64,000 nt of DNA from Sclerodactyla briareus. Lineage: Eukaryota > Echinodermata > Holothuroidea > Dendrochirotida > Sclerodactylidae. The translations under genes were made by a program, and so were the position numbers. A model generated the notes under the pieces. That model searched no databases, was not told the DNA's origin, and was given only the letters and a program-made list of their open reading frames with translations. Within the stretch, counting starts at the first letter, position 1. Each line of letters begins with the position of its first letter. Of the stretch, positions 42,221 to 54,235 are shown one piece after another. The stretch lies in assembly GCA_026419785.1 (NCBI GenBank), contig JAODTK010002721.1, positions 62,001-126,000 of the forward strand. The letters run 5' to 3'.

Positions 42221-43259
42221 ATTGATGTTGATATCACCCCGGACATCCCGATACGTATTGGGTAGGCCGCAAGGGTGTGTTGGTTTTGTAACTTCATGGA
42301 ATTGGTAAATAAAAACGAGGTTGGTTTTCGTGCACAATACCGGGTAGTAATCAATGATGAAACATAACAAGTTAGGGTCCTAATCGTGTTATATACGTCA
42401 TCCTCAAGTGACAACTGACAATTCTTTAAAAATATCGCTAGCTAACGTGCCTTCGAAACGAACTCCTGCTACCCACGGATATGACTTCCTGCGATTATGC
42501 TCACAACTGGGCAATTTGAGAAACTATATCCCCCTCCTCTTCCATCTAGAAATTTAATTGGAACACTATTATCTGTTATTTCACTATTTTGAAGTTTGCT
42601 CCTTACCCTATGACTCGGGTGTGCTGAGCGCGAATCGAATTTTTTGAACGTACCTAAAAAAAAAAAAGAATGCTGACGTGAATATGCGGACAGTTGGAAT
42701 GGGATCTACGTAGATTGTAATTCAGTAATTAAACATACAGCGGGTTTGGTTGGATTGTTAGAACTGTTTTAAATCGTCACCAAATATTACATATTAATCA
42801 ATTTGGTATCATATAATTTATTTCACTAAAGTGTATCGGGCCTTACTCGTCGATATCACTGGAAAAAACAAAAACAGACGAATCTCTCTCTTCCTACCTG
42901 ATTATTCTAGTTGATGTACATCACATGGTAATACCGGGTAAAGTGAAGACGCGTTGGCAGTATAATACTGTCTGCCTCACGTATACAACCCTGAACTGTA
43001 TTGCCCTCTCTGTGAGCATCTTTCGTTTATCCTCTCGAACATCTGTTTCCTCCCCTCAGGGGTTAAAGTCTAACTTCACCCTTGATGCATTTATTGCTTA
43101 ATGCATGGTGGGGTGAAAGAGAGGGACGATAATCCGTTCACAACTCTCCGCAAATGGATTCGTCGTTCGCTTTGCGGTCTCCTAAGGGCGCCTCCAATGA
43201 CGCCTTTTTTCCCACAACGGTCGCCACAGGAACCGACCCGTCGATTGGGGATTTCCTAA

Positions 43260-43470
43260 GTGATATATAGGTGGGGGTCTTCTGGAAATGTCCTGGCGGG
43301 AGATGTCCTGGTTGGAGATGTCCCAGGGGGAGTGCCCATGGGGGGGGGGGAAAAACATTATGCGGGGGGGTCGTCTGGAGGTGGTGTCCCGTTGATGGGG
43401 TGTCCTAGGGCGATGTGATAGTGGGAGATATCCTAGGGTGTGGGGAAATTGTCTAGGGGAATTGGCCGGT
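43260..43470 (+). repeat. G-rich degenerate minisatellite
   Basis: Repeats of GGAGATGTCCTGG-like words of 13-17 bases with several runs of four or more G, giving guanine-quadruplex potential. Confidence 0.6.
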
Positions 43471-43474
43471 AAAA

Positions 43475-45820
43475 ATTCTGTCGAGCCCTAAGAGCCCTAA
43501 GAGGGAATCAAGGCAATGATTCCCCAAGTCACGTTGATAGACATCGGCCTCAGCTACATTGCGCGCTGTCATATAACAGTTACCAATGCTCACTTGCTGA
43601 ATGTTGTTATCTAATTCCCGATAGGTGCTGTCAGGACTTCTGGACTTTTTGGGAACGCCACGACACTTTGCCTTGGGTCCGCTGAGGGTGTCGGGATAGT
43701 TAAAAGTTTGTTAAAACGATATCTATGGAATTGCACCGGTATTGAACTTCAAACTTTGTTGGTAAGCGAAACCGAAAACCAAAAGGCTTAGTGATTCCTC
43801 GAATGCCTTGATTTTATGACACTCGTTGATCTTTCCCTGATAGCAAGACAATAGTACAACGGGTCACCAACATCACCAATGAATGCTTGATCCATCCAAG
43901 TGATAATTCAAGTTATTGGTGTTCACAACAAAATCCACAGTTTGAAGTTTAGGGTGCTTGTTCTCATCACAACAAGCGAGCTGCATACGAAATTTCAGCT
44001 TGATTGACCAGCATCTGGTTTATTGTATTCGCAAGTTTTCCGGCTCTGACATATCGGATACCCCATTGAGCTTAAAAGTGATCCCAATACAATAGGGTTT
44101 TTGTACTATCAAGTTGAGCTAGATCCATCCCGGTGTCAATTTATGTCAACGAGCTAAAATTTAAGTATCATTTTCCCCCACTTTCCTCCCATTTTTCATC
44201 TACACCAAACAAAAAAAATAGGATGTTTATTTTCCATGGTTCCCATTTGTACCACTAATGAGACCATTTTAATTCAAGTTCGTGGTAAACTTTCATAGAA
44301 GACATTCTGAGTATGTCTATTCGAGAGTGATTTAGAGGAATAGCCTCTAATACCTGTGTTGTTTGCGTCTAAGAGTGTCAAAGCTCCAAAACAGTCTCGA
44401 CTTTGTTTTTTCAGGAACAGTGAGAAATTCTTCGAGTTTCTGTTTGTAATTTTCATTCAGGTTGTTGGGTTTCAGGATCGTCATGGGTGCTCGTTCCTTC
44501 ATTCCTTTTCCTCTAACTGACCAAAAATGGGGGCCGTGATATCAATCACAATTAACGTTTAATCATCGTTTCAGGTTCAGCGGTTCTGATTCGAATGTAA
44601 ACGCAATTTGTCAAATTGTTGACGTTAAACTAAATTCATATCTTTTTGATATGTGTGTGGCAGTATCTGCCGCTATTATGGTGATCAATGTTTTTGTTTA
44701 CCCGTTTTAACTTTATAGTACCTATTCCTCCTGTACGAGGCATATCATAAACCGATATTTTCACTTAAGTCGACGTCCACCAAAATTAATTACTCTTTTA
44801 GGGGTTACAATGTCGGAGAATGAAAAATCATGCAAATATCACACTTTGTTCCAGGTTTTTTTAGCATGTTCGGTTGGGAAGATATTCTTCCTCAAATTCA
44901 TATGATGTTTTTTGATGTCATATCTACCCCATTATAGGGAAAATTTGAGACATATTTCTTTACATTTTCTTCAAATTGGTTAGATATGACGTCACAAGTG
45001 TTGCATTGCAAATTCCCAACTTACAGGGCTAAATTATCATCCTTTAACATTTGTGACTTCATAACCTTCATGCTATACCTGAAACAGGTTGATTGGCATG
45101 ATTTCAATGTGTCACAATCATATGCACTTCAAATTTGTTTAGATTCGCTGTAATTGTCCTTTGAGCAAGAGAGGTCTTTGTAACTGATCAAAACGTCTGG
45201 GTTCCGGCTTTTGAATCTAAATTATGTCGATCGTCCTGTGTACCAAAGGCAACACTCATCAGTCACCCCACTTTTTCTCTTCCGTTTAATAATGTTATAC
45301 TTGAAAGGGCCTCTTTAAATCCCCCCACCGGATGCTCCTAACAGGTACAAAACGCTGGATATCATGGAGCATCTCGACACAGGACGTGATTGAATCTTGT
45401 TATCATTAAGATTTTGGTGAATTCTGAACAGTATGAAAATACGTTATTTCTGAGACGATTCATCACTGCCGTACGGAAGAGAAGAACGCGAGGAATAAAT
45501 TTGGGGGAAGCATACATACCCAATAATTAGCTTGATATCCACTCAGGCCTAATCGAGGTATTTGCTGACTATAAACTAATAAATATAATTTGTGTGGACA
45601 TTACTAGAGAATGACTTGAAATGAAGAATACACATTGAAATTCCAATTGATTGAAGATCTTCGATCTCAAAACCAGTAGGAGATGTTGCACCCAATATTG
45701 GAGTATAACGGGGGTAATTACCCCAGACAAATATGAAGGGTATTAGACACCGTTGATGTGTTAATAAACATAGCGTCACCAAAAAAACACCTGACGGTAC
45801 CTTGGACAGCATTTCCTCCA
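43475..45820. other. Nothing recognised
   Basis: No coding similarity. 44040-44160 has weak resemblance (CAATAGGGTTTTTGTACT) to the half-site repeat family at 18.1-18.9 kb. Confidence 0.3.
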
Positions 45821-46013
45821 ACACGTACCTGGAAAGACTCCATCGTTAAACGAACGCATCGATTCACGTGGCTGCGCCTTTCGCACATTGGCCGCTTCAG
45901 GCCGGAACACGTGGGGCCAATTGTCGACACTCCAAAAACGAACCATGCTGAAGGAACTGGTACCATTAGCGGGCCCTCTGGAGTCACGCAAAGGTAGCGG
46001 ATAACGAAAACGA

Positions 46014-46090
46014 CATACATACATACATACATAATACATACATACCTACTACATACATACATACATACATACATACATACATAAACATAC
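46014..46090. repeat. (ACAT)n tract
   Basis: Tetranucleotide repeat with three small interruptions. Confidence 0.92.
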
Positions 46091-46298
46091 ATACGCACAC
46101 GTGATTTTCAGTCGCTGAATCAGGATTCCATTCTGCAGAGGTATATTTTCTTCCTTCAAATAAGTTTGGATCAGATTTGGTCGGTGTTGTAATAAAGAGA
46201 CACTGCAATCACGATAAGTAATCATGCTGCGGAAACTAATTCTACGCTAGACAGTTCAAAACCCATCCACACGGGCATGTCAGTGAATGCGTTTCAAT

Positions 46299-46849
46299 CA
46301 GGGCCGTACGAGCGGCCCTGATTTTTTTTTTTTTAGATAAAAATTCGGGCAGGAAAATACCCAACTTTGAGCACAGAATAAGGTAAAATAGTGGTGGTTA
46401 GGGATTATCCCAATGCATAAGTGGAAAGATGATGCACTAAATGCCGAAAACTTGATCAATTGCACCATTGAAGTGTCAAAATTTTGCGCGCTTCGCGCGA
46501 AGTGTGTATTGATGGTCTGCTTCATATACTCATGTGCTGTAGTAAAAATTGGGCATTGTTTAGGATTCGGGCCAAATTTCGCGTTCCAAAATTGGAAAGG
46601 GTCGGTACGTAGGGGAGTGGGGTTGAGTAATACTGAACGCCCAATTTTACTGAAAAAATATTGCAAGAGATTGCATCTGGGAACGTTTCAATATTCAAAA
46701 AAAAAAAAACAAAAAACTTTCCAAAGGCGAGGGGCCCCCACTCCCCTTTAGACCCTCACCCCATATCAGTCATAATTGCCAGATCCGTCGGCAAAACATA
46801 ATCTCTACACCCCCCCCCCCCCCCAATCATCAACCCTCACTACGCCCTG
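46299..46849. mobile_element. hAT-like MITE with target duplication
   Basis: Left end CAGGGCCGTACGAGCGG; right end, reverse complemented, CAGGGCGTAGTGAGGG. It is flanked by GTTTCAAT (46291-46298) and GTTACAAT (46850-46857), an 8-bp target duplication with one mismatch. CAGGG ends and 8-bp duplications are features of hAT elements. The interior is 551 bp with no transposase and a C16 run near the right end. Confidence 0.78.
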
Positions 46850-46976
46850 GTTACAATCCACCGCCAGTCTCATCAATTTCGTAGAGCGCAATAGCCGTAT
46901 CGAGCCGGATAGCCGTCTAGAGGTAGGGCCGTAGTACATACCCACTCGTCTCCTATACCATGTATAGCATACTCAC

Positions 46977-47352
46977 GTCTATTATCATGGTATCTCAGCA
47001 GATCCTCTGTCGTAGTCCCAACCCTAATCGCAAGGTATCTCGCTAAGGCTGGTACGTTCTTACCGAGCCGAATAGCAGCAACTAGGTCGATATGTTATTA
47101 CATTGTACTTGAGACATGTTCATATTCGACCGTCCCGTCATCCCGGTAGACTCAGGGGATTGACAGATTTTTCTGAGCAGGAGGCCGGAACATTCGACCC
47201 CTTGTCTGGACACCCCCGTCTTTTCCTGCTGAAAAAAAAAACCTGACGTGGAAGATGCGAGTCCTCGACAACAGCCAGAACCAAGATGCCCAAAAATATG
47301 TTCTGTAACGCTCACAGGTACCCTCCTCTATTGAGATACTTTCAAATTCCAT
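46977..47352 (-). CDS. Second SLC22-type first exon (B1)
   Basis: ATG at 47352; a canonical donor GTGAGT begins at 46976 after GAC, the same phase-0 position as exons 1 of genes A and C. Readable pieces: MEFESI, EEGTCERY, FSAGKD, TVEYEH, IDLVAAIRLGKNV, then EIPCD and GWDYDR in another frame, and finally ATG ATA ATA GAC. It is 376 bp against 405-407 for the other two, with several frame slips. No exon 2 of its own was found between here and gene A exon 1, so it may splice to gene A exon 2 as an alternative first exon or be a lone relic. Confidence 0.65.
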
Positions 47353-48030
47353 CGTTGTTCTGTATCTGTTTTGTGCGGCAGCAGATCGAGTTCTGGCAAC
47401 ATTGAACCTACGTATCGGGTAACCCGCAGCTGCTACGACACAACCTTAACGGAGTTTACTACAACTATCCGGGCAGCGTGAGGATGGCAGATCGATCTCG
47501 TGAAGTCTTCACATGTACACTAGTACAGCTTAGGTATGGGGTCCACCAACTATTATACTGACAGATATATTCCAGAATCTCGAATGCCAACCAGAACAGT
47601 GTTGGTAACGTTATCACCACTCTCCCCTCTAGTACCGGCTCCCCGTTGTATTTTAATTCGCCTCCCGGTGATGACCTTTCACATATCACGTGAAAGACGG
47701 TACAGACATAAAGTATGATGAACCGCGTGCGAGGCAATCGCGCCTAATACACCAGCTGGTACAATGGTACAATGTTGAATTCACTGGGAAACCACGGAGA
47801 TTTATCAGAAGACTGAATCGCATTAGACGCACACACAGTGGTGACTGACATGCGAAACTCCTTCGGAAGGCCATGTTTTCGATGCACTGCAGCTGCGTCA
47901 GAAACAGAAAAATGGCAAGGCAGTAACTCAAGCATGATCATTACGAGTCGCCTAGAACTAAGCAAAGTTTGTGCCTCCTCAATTTTCGACGGAAGAGACT
48001 TCCAATAGCCTTGAAAATTCTCTTTTGAGG

Positions 48031-48070
<40 letters not shown>

Positions 48071-48838
48071 CACGATGCGCTTCAATAATCACGGCATAGA
48101 GGCACATGGCACATTGACATGGAATAGCGCGCCGTGATTGCGGTTATAAGTCAAGTCCATAACGTTATAACGTTAACGTTATATTTATAGTTGAACGCTA
48201 GTGCTCCCCAATTTACTTGTATTTTACCATCGAGTAAATCTTCATACAGACGCCACACGCTGACACCTTATCGACTTTATATGCAGGCCTAACCCAGCCT
48301 TGCAGCGGTATTACGGAGATTTATATAATTGTCACGGCGCTCAAAGATACCGCAATCATTTTATTCCTTCACTGACGCATGACACTAAGCGAACACACAA
48401 TAATAAAAACATCGTTCATATTATATTTAGGCATACGCTGTCCCTAGCCTTGCTCTCCGTTGCATCTTTTCAGGACCGCAGAGGGCCATGAAAAATACAG
48501 AAAGGCTCCTGCATCATAGAGACATATTGACTTGTAAGATCGCGAGTGGCTGTCTCAACACTTGGTATCTACACGCCGCCTTTTCATTAAACCATTATTC
48601 TGTAATGTCTCTCGTCGCCGTTTGTGTGGTCTGTTTGAGCCCTCACGTATACACTCTGGAAATCTGCCTGCTGGCTGGGCTGGGCAGTTACGGCAGCGTT
48701 CGAGCCTTCATGGCCTTGATGGTGTGTGCTTTCCCATTCCCCGATGTAGTTTGGCCATCATTATTTCCTTTTCCTGGGTCCACACCATGGCCTACTGCTA
48801 CGCCTCGTGTGTGTTTTCTGAGACACTTGAGGCCACTT
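47353..48838. other. Between B1 and the Gypsy remnant
   Basis: Would include the promoter of B1. It holds a (GT)n tract at 48031-48067 and a nested AACGTT palindrome at 48159-48183. The 156-codon plus-strand frame at 48488-48958 is partly antisense of the Gypsy gag and has no family match. Confidence 0.35.
48031..48067. repeat. (GT)n tract
   Basis: About 18 GT units. Confidence 0.95.
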
Positions 48839-48839
48839 T

Positions 48840-49875
48840 CTCTTCCTTTTCCGGGCAATTTCTCCTTAAATGACCCTTCTTCTTACACTTGTAGCAGACA
48901 ATGTCAGAAGATCACGTGCGGCACGTTCTCATTAGTTTTCCAGTTGGCTTGTTTATGACCTTAAATAATTTCCTTACCTCGTTGGGAACGTCTGCCTCCG
49001 TGACCGACCGTATTCTGTAATCTCCCGCCCTTCCTAGCAGTTCGGTTGGCTAATTCATATTCGGAGGCAAGGCGCACAGCTTCCTGTAAATTAAGGCGCA
49101 GATCTGAAGGTGATCCAAGGCACGCATATCTGGAGTGGACCTGTCGACCGTCGGGTATGCCCCCTCCATCATCCGTTGAAACGTCGTCTCCAGTTGACTC
49201 ACACACTCCTTCTTCTCTGGTGCACAGGAACCGCAACAAAAATGCAAACGCGAGTCCTCAATACTCAATAGGGGCCCTTTGTGGGTTTGTCCAAAATGGC
49301 TATACAATACATTCACGAGTACAGAATACACTGACTCAGTGGTAGCTGTGACAACACTTGTCGAGCCTCCCCCCCACTAAGCTTTAATCCGAAGGAATCG
49401 GGCTTTTCGGTATCATTCCATCGAGTAATCTCTGCAACGTCCTTGAAGTGACGGAAATAATCATTCCACAAGGAAGTCCCAGTATGTTTCTCAGGAAGAA
49501 CTATTAGCCGCCTCACCAATCGCTGTCCAGGTGTAGCCGTTCCGAATTTTTAAATGGAAATACGGAGGACAAGCCGCAGGCTCGCGAGAGCAACGGTTAG
49601 TCGCCGAGTGGTACCATCCGTCAGGCCCGAGAAGCCACGATCATCCCTCACTGCACTGGGGAGGATACTTGGGGGCATCTAGTCTCCGTTCGGAGACACC
49701 TATTCCTCCCCTCGCGTCCACCCCCACGTTGGCAGGGGTACCCTGAACACGGATTAGCGAACAAATCTGAATTTTCAACCGGATTTCCGTTATTCTCGTA
49801 CACCACGTCATTCTTACATGTGGTTGTCAAGCTCATATCGGACAAAAGAGTTACAGGGGTCGAAGTGAATTGCAC
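48840..49875 (-). pseudogene. Gypsy-like retrotransposon gag remnant
   Basis: Minus-strand gag-like sequence in several frames, including RLIVLPEKHTGTS, FKDVAEITRWND, GLKLSGGEARQVLSQLP, LQEAVRLASEYELANRT and, at 48855-48896, a CCHC zinc knuckle with the C-x2-C-x4-H-x4-C spacing. It lies in order after the LTR and primer binding site upstream. Frame breaks occur between blocks, and no protease, reverse transcriptase or integrase was found at lower coordinates, so the element is truncated. Confidence 0.82.
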
Positions 49876-50136
49876 GTGGTCTTAGATCCGCTGTCTGGGT
49901 TCCTGATGAGCGGCGTCATATTCAAACCCAGGTGGAACCCTGGTCACTCCATTTCCCATGCCAGTATTCAAGGACTCTCTCTCTCTTCAGTGCCATTTTT
50001 TAGATCTTCGTAAATCCCGGTCTGCTAATTGTAACCAATCTTGTAATTTTGCTCCAACTCATTAACGACGCCACTGAACCTGAACACTTCGATGATGTGT
50101 CTAAAAATTCCCCCTCCTGCAGGTTTAACTCCTCGG

Positions 50137-50154
50137 GCCCCACGTTGGGCGCCA
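50137..50154 (-). other. Retrotransposon primer binding site (tRNA-Lys type)
   Basis: TGGCGCCCAACGTGGGGC on the minus strand, separated from the LTR end by one base. This is the standard complement of the 3' end of a tRNA-Lys. Confidence 0.85.
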
Positions 50155-50155
50155 A

Positions 50156-50575
50156 TGTAACGTCGAATTTCTTCCCGTGGTTTAGATCTTGGCTGGAGGT
50201 TCTGTTTTTAATGGGCAACAAGGAGCTTCAGCGAGGAGCCCGTTCGGGGAGAACGCACACATGAAAACAAAAGACCCCCGAAGATATACAACAATATCAC
50301 GGCGTAGAAATAGGTCTGGACGGCCGTCACTAAAATAAATGTGCTTCTCTGCTTGCACGAAACTAAAATCAAACTACACAGCCTGCACCATCCGCTTCAT
50401 TCTCGCGAGCCACACGAACTCCTCATTAGGGCATCGCTGACCGAGACAAAGAGGGTCGAATAGCAGCCGACGCCAGCATAGAGAGCATACGACAGCCCTG
50501 TTGTTTTAAAAGCCCCCGAAACGTATCAGGTAAACCCTGGGTGACTATGACCCCGATCTGTCCTCCTGCCACACA
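50156..50575 (-). mobile_element. 5' LTR of Gypsy-like element
   Basis: Minus strand from TGTGTGGCAGGAGG (50575) to CGTTACA (50156), with the TG...CA ends of LTRs. It contains a TATA-like TTTTAAAA at 50504-50511 and an ATTAAA polyadenylation word at 50207-50212 in the expected order. The 3' LTR was not found in this window. The start could be two bases later (TGTGGC). Confidence 0.75.
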
Positions 50576-50949
50576 GGAAATTTTCTTAGAAGAATATATG
50601 CATTATTAAACTATGTTATGTACCTTGTTTATCTAACCACAAGAGCGTTTGGGCGGCTGAACACTCAATATATCCTAGTATATGAACGTCTATGCCAGCC
50701 TGATCCAGCCTGATCATTTCAATATCAGTAACTTCAAACTAATTTTTCAAGAACAATACCCTCGTCGACATGACGACAGCAAAAAAAACCTCGATCATTC
50801 TTTCCAACCCTGTCTTTTTCGAAAGGTTTCATAACTCGGTAGATAGCTCTTCAACTGCAAAATTTGCATCCTTCTGCACCAGTGCAATACGCTCTCACTC
50901 CCTCTCAGCACACTATGTAATTATATCCCCGCAACACTGTAAAAGTATT

Positions 50950-50998
50950 ATGGTTTTAGGGGTTTGATAGCGCCGTCTCCGCCGCCGCCGCCTCCGGA
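50950..50998. repeat. CCG-rich short repeat
   Basis: CGCCGTCTCCGCCGCCGCC run, short. Confidence 0.6.
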
Positions 50999-51099
50999 AA
51001 CTTAGGCGTTAGCACTCTCATTCTTTAACGCTTATCCGATCGATCTGAACCTTAGTACACATGTCAGTCCTATCGAAATATCGGATGACTTCGAAAGTG

Positions 51100-51500
51100 G
51101 GCGTCACTGATGTTTGCTGCCTTCTATTTGCAGGTTTTTTGAACGAAAAAACAGAGTTGGTCCGATGGACATGAAAACTTGCGGGTGGGGACAACAAATT
51201 GTTTTTTTCTCCCGAAAAAACCTGACGGTGATTGATGTCAAGGTCAACGGAGGTCAAGTTTAGTTTTTTGCGGAAATACCAGAGGTAGTCTGATCTTTAC
51301 ATGAAATTTGATAAGTGGGACAAAAGTGGTCCCGAAAAACATGACAGGAATCTCAAGGTCACCAGAGGTCAAATTTGCCGTTTCAATGATATCAAGATTT
51401 TTAACTTTGCAGATTCGAACGGAAACTTGGACAATTGAACTAATTTTGGTCCCTTGATTCCAGGTAGGGCATTTCAAAGTCACAGAGGTCAAACGGACAT
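51100..51500 (+). repeat. Tandem repeat (about 110 bp) with AGGTCA pairs
   Basis: Diverged units each contain TCAAGGTCA or CAAAGTCA, then AGGTCA. Exact direct repeats of AGGTCA with a 4-base gap lie at 51241-51256 and 51356-51371. Confidence 0.65.
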
Positions 51501-51505
51501 AAACT

Positions 51506-53330
51506 TCAATGTGCTTGCTTCGAATGAGGTAAACAAAGGCCATTTCTGCCGGGGTATACACGTCGGTGGTTTACCCGCCTGCACATGTCTAGTTCAAGTT
51601 GTATCGCAAAGTTGTAAGGCATTATGTCGATTTGTGCGTGCGGCCGCAAACTGCGGCACCAATACGTTGTCCATGGAATGTGGAAGAACGTAGGTATGAA
51701 CGCTGAGCCCAATCCTTCTGCCCCAGTGAGATGTCGCTGAGGAGGGCAGACGAGTTCTGTGACAGAATGACTTTGTTCAACACTATATAGGAAATCATGA
51801 AAGAGCCAGACAGGCTCCCCCAAACACATTACTGGGAGGTCGATCACACCAAAATCACATATTTCTCTCAGAATTAAGAGGGTTATACGCAGCTGCGTCA
51901 GTACCCATTCCTTCACAATATGGCGACCCTAACTTATTTGAGCGATAAGACAAATAGCATTTCGTCTGCGAGCCATGTCAATCATAGTTTTCAGAAAAGC
52001 ATCAGCCCACATGCCACTATTAGAGAAATCAGCATATTACCTTTTTTACCGAGGCCGAGACAGATAACAAGGAGGAGTTCAAGCCAGTGGAAGAAAGGAA
52101 GAGGGAGGTAATGTTCGATATATCCAGTGGACAACTAAGTTTCAGAGAGCCGCTCACTGTTTGAGACATGACTGGATGGCATGTAACGAGCCCCATTCAC
52201 CCGCTGTTCCTAATAAATCGGCCTTCTCTGACCCAGGCAAGCCCTGCCTACGCATTGTATCCACTCACCTATAGATACCATGGAGTCTTCGCCAGCCATG
52301 ATCGACGACGTGCCGTCTCGGCAGAGGGCTCCAACTCTGCCAGGTTATTACCGACAATGCCACCGACTGTGCCCAGTACGGCGTATGCCGAGAGACGCGT
52401 TACATGTCCACAACCGCAGTGGACGCCGAATCAGTAATCATACTGGACCTTACGCTAGTCACTATCCCAGCCCGGGGCGTATATACCCGAATTTCCATGG
52501 AATGGGATCGCCGACCAATCGCTCAATATTTTTGTCCATGCTCCTTTTTTTCGCAACCTGGTATCTCCGAGCCCGGCTGAGAGATTTGCCACATCATGGT
52601 CTGTCGTTTGTTGCAGCTCCTTGACTTCACCGTCTCTGCGTTCACCACCATGGTTGGCCTCCCTAGATACGCGACCTTTAAGACTGTGTGTCACCTCATC
52701 ATCCCCTAATTTACGCTTCTGCTGCCAACGTCAACCAAGGATGTACTGGCGGGCTGATAATCTCTGGTATCCCAAGTTTCATGAAGGGCTCAATCGTTTA
52801 GTGGAAGAAAAAACTTCATCCATGAGCGGAAGTCTGCTGGTGGGTCCATTGCATACGGAAAAGGCCCCTACCATCTTCACACACTCGTGTCCGAGAGCCA
52901 CACTGTATACTTGGCACTTACGCAATTACCAGGTGAAATGAAAAAATCATTTAAATGTTTTCACTCTACTAAACCCCTGCACAACCTTCTTTTCCGAGTG
53001 TAAAGAGTGAGGTGTATATTTTAAGGTGCTCAACAAGTCATGGGACTTCAGGTGACCAGATAGTGACAATTGGCCTTGAATTTGTTAAAAGTGTACCCGA
53101 CTTTGCGGAGATAACGATTGAATCCACCAATGTACAGTCCCATACCAAATGTTTCTGATCGAGTTCGTGAAAGACAACCCGGCCCTGTAGATTTGATTGT
53201 AATCTCCTTATGAACACGAGTCTTGCGTTTCCTCCACATTAGAACATAACTTCCCCCATCCTAGTTTAGGCAGAAGGAAACGCCGGGCGCCTCTCTTCCC
53301 CATAAATCCTGGCTACGCCACTATCAAGGC
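51506..53330. other. Unassigned stretch with protein-like frames and a transposon end
   Basis: A 136-codon minus-strand frame (51506-51916) and plus-strand frames at 52168-52960 have coding-like composition but no family match. 53309-53326 reads CTGGCTACGCCACTATC; its reverse complement, GATAGTGGCGTAGCCAG, resembles the CAGTGGCGTAGCCAG ends of hAT elements, so part of this block may be a degraded transposon. Confidence 0.35.
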
Positions 53331-53889
53331 GTTATCAGGACGCTTCCTCAAAATAGAGAACACCTACCAAAGCAGATCACTGCTGAGGGGGTCGTTTTGG
53401 AGACGAGAGGAAACGGGTTACCTTCTCGTGATTCAGGCTTACTGCCCGAGGTGAGGTTGCCTGAATGGTGATGAAAAGTGGTCTGTCAAAAGAAGTATAA
53501 TGTGGGTGGATTATCATAAAACCGGGCCGGGATCAGCTTTTGAAAAGGCTACAAAGAATGGGTTCGTATAGTTGGTAGTGAATGTATAATCCCAGTCGTA
53601 TGTAGAAAGTCTTTCAGTGATCTTTCAGGTTGTTGAAGAAGGGTGTGCTGTATAATTACCTGCAAGCTGAAAGAGATGGTAGTAACCCTAGTTGGTAAAA
53701 GGGGATAGCGTAGATTTGGAGAAGGAGAAAGTTAGAGGGAAGTGTTCACTTGTAGGGGACTCCATTGCCAGGTATGTTGATCACTATCACCTCATGCTAG
53801 GGTAGAGGCCATCAGTCAAAAGATTTATAGGCTCATTGAGGACGGGGATGTAGTGGTTGTCGAGGTTGAGGCCAAGAGGTTTGGGCTAA

Positions 53890-54235
53890 TCGTGGTCACA
53901 AAGTTTCCAGACTTTGACCTCTGCTGACCTCAGATGACCTTTGACCTAACCCCAGAAAAACAGGGGTCATGTACTTACCATCGGGAACCCACATACTGAG
54001 TATGAGCCCAACCCATCCTGGTGGAAGTCAAGTTATCGTGTCCACAAGTTTCGTGTCACACACACATAAACACATCAAAGCACACGCACGCACAGACACA
54101 CTGTCATGACGGCATAGCTTTCTGACTGTCAAGGAATAAAAAATCTAGAAACTTGATAATGAAACCAAAGATTACCGACGACTCGACCTCTGGTGACCTC
54201 AGCTGACCTTTGACCTGACTCGGAAAAAGAATCAT
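53890..54235 (+). repeat. Two half-site-rich repeat units upstream of gene C
   Basis: Same family as 18.1-18.9 kb (GGGGTCATGTACTTACCATC, CATCCTGGTGG, CGTGTCCACAAG words). TGACCT blocks at 53915-53947 and 54184-54216 each hold half-sites spaced 4, 4 and 1 base. Confidence 0.75.

Noticed and set aside
46014-46090. CRISPR-like direct repeats
   Set aside because: Simple tetranucleotide repeat without unique spacers.
46297-46333. Hairpin TCAGGGCC/GGCCCTGA followed by 12 T, shaped like a bacterial rho-independent terminator
   Set aside because: The DNA is eukaryotic and the hairpin is formed by the end of a hAT-like MITE.
48488-48958. 156-codon plus-strand frame
   Set aside because: Partly antisense of the Gypsy gag zinc-knuckle region; no family match.
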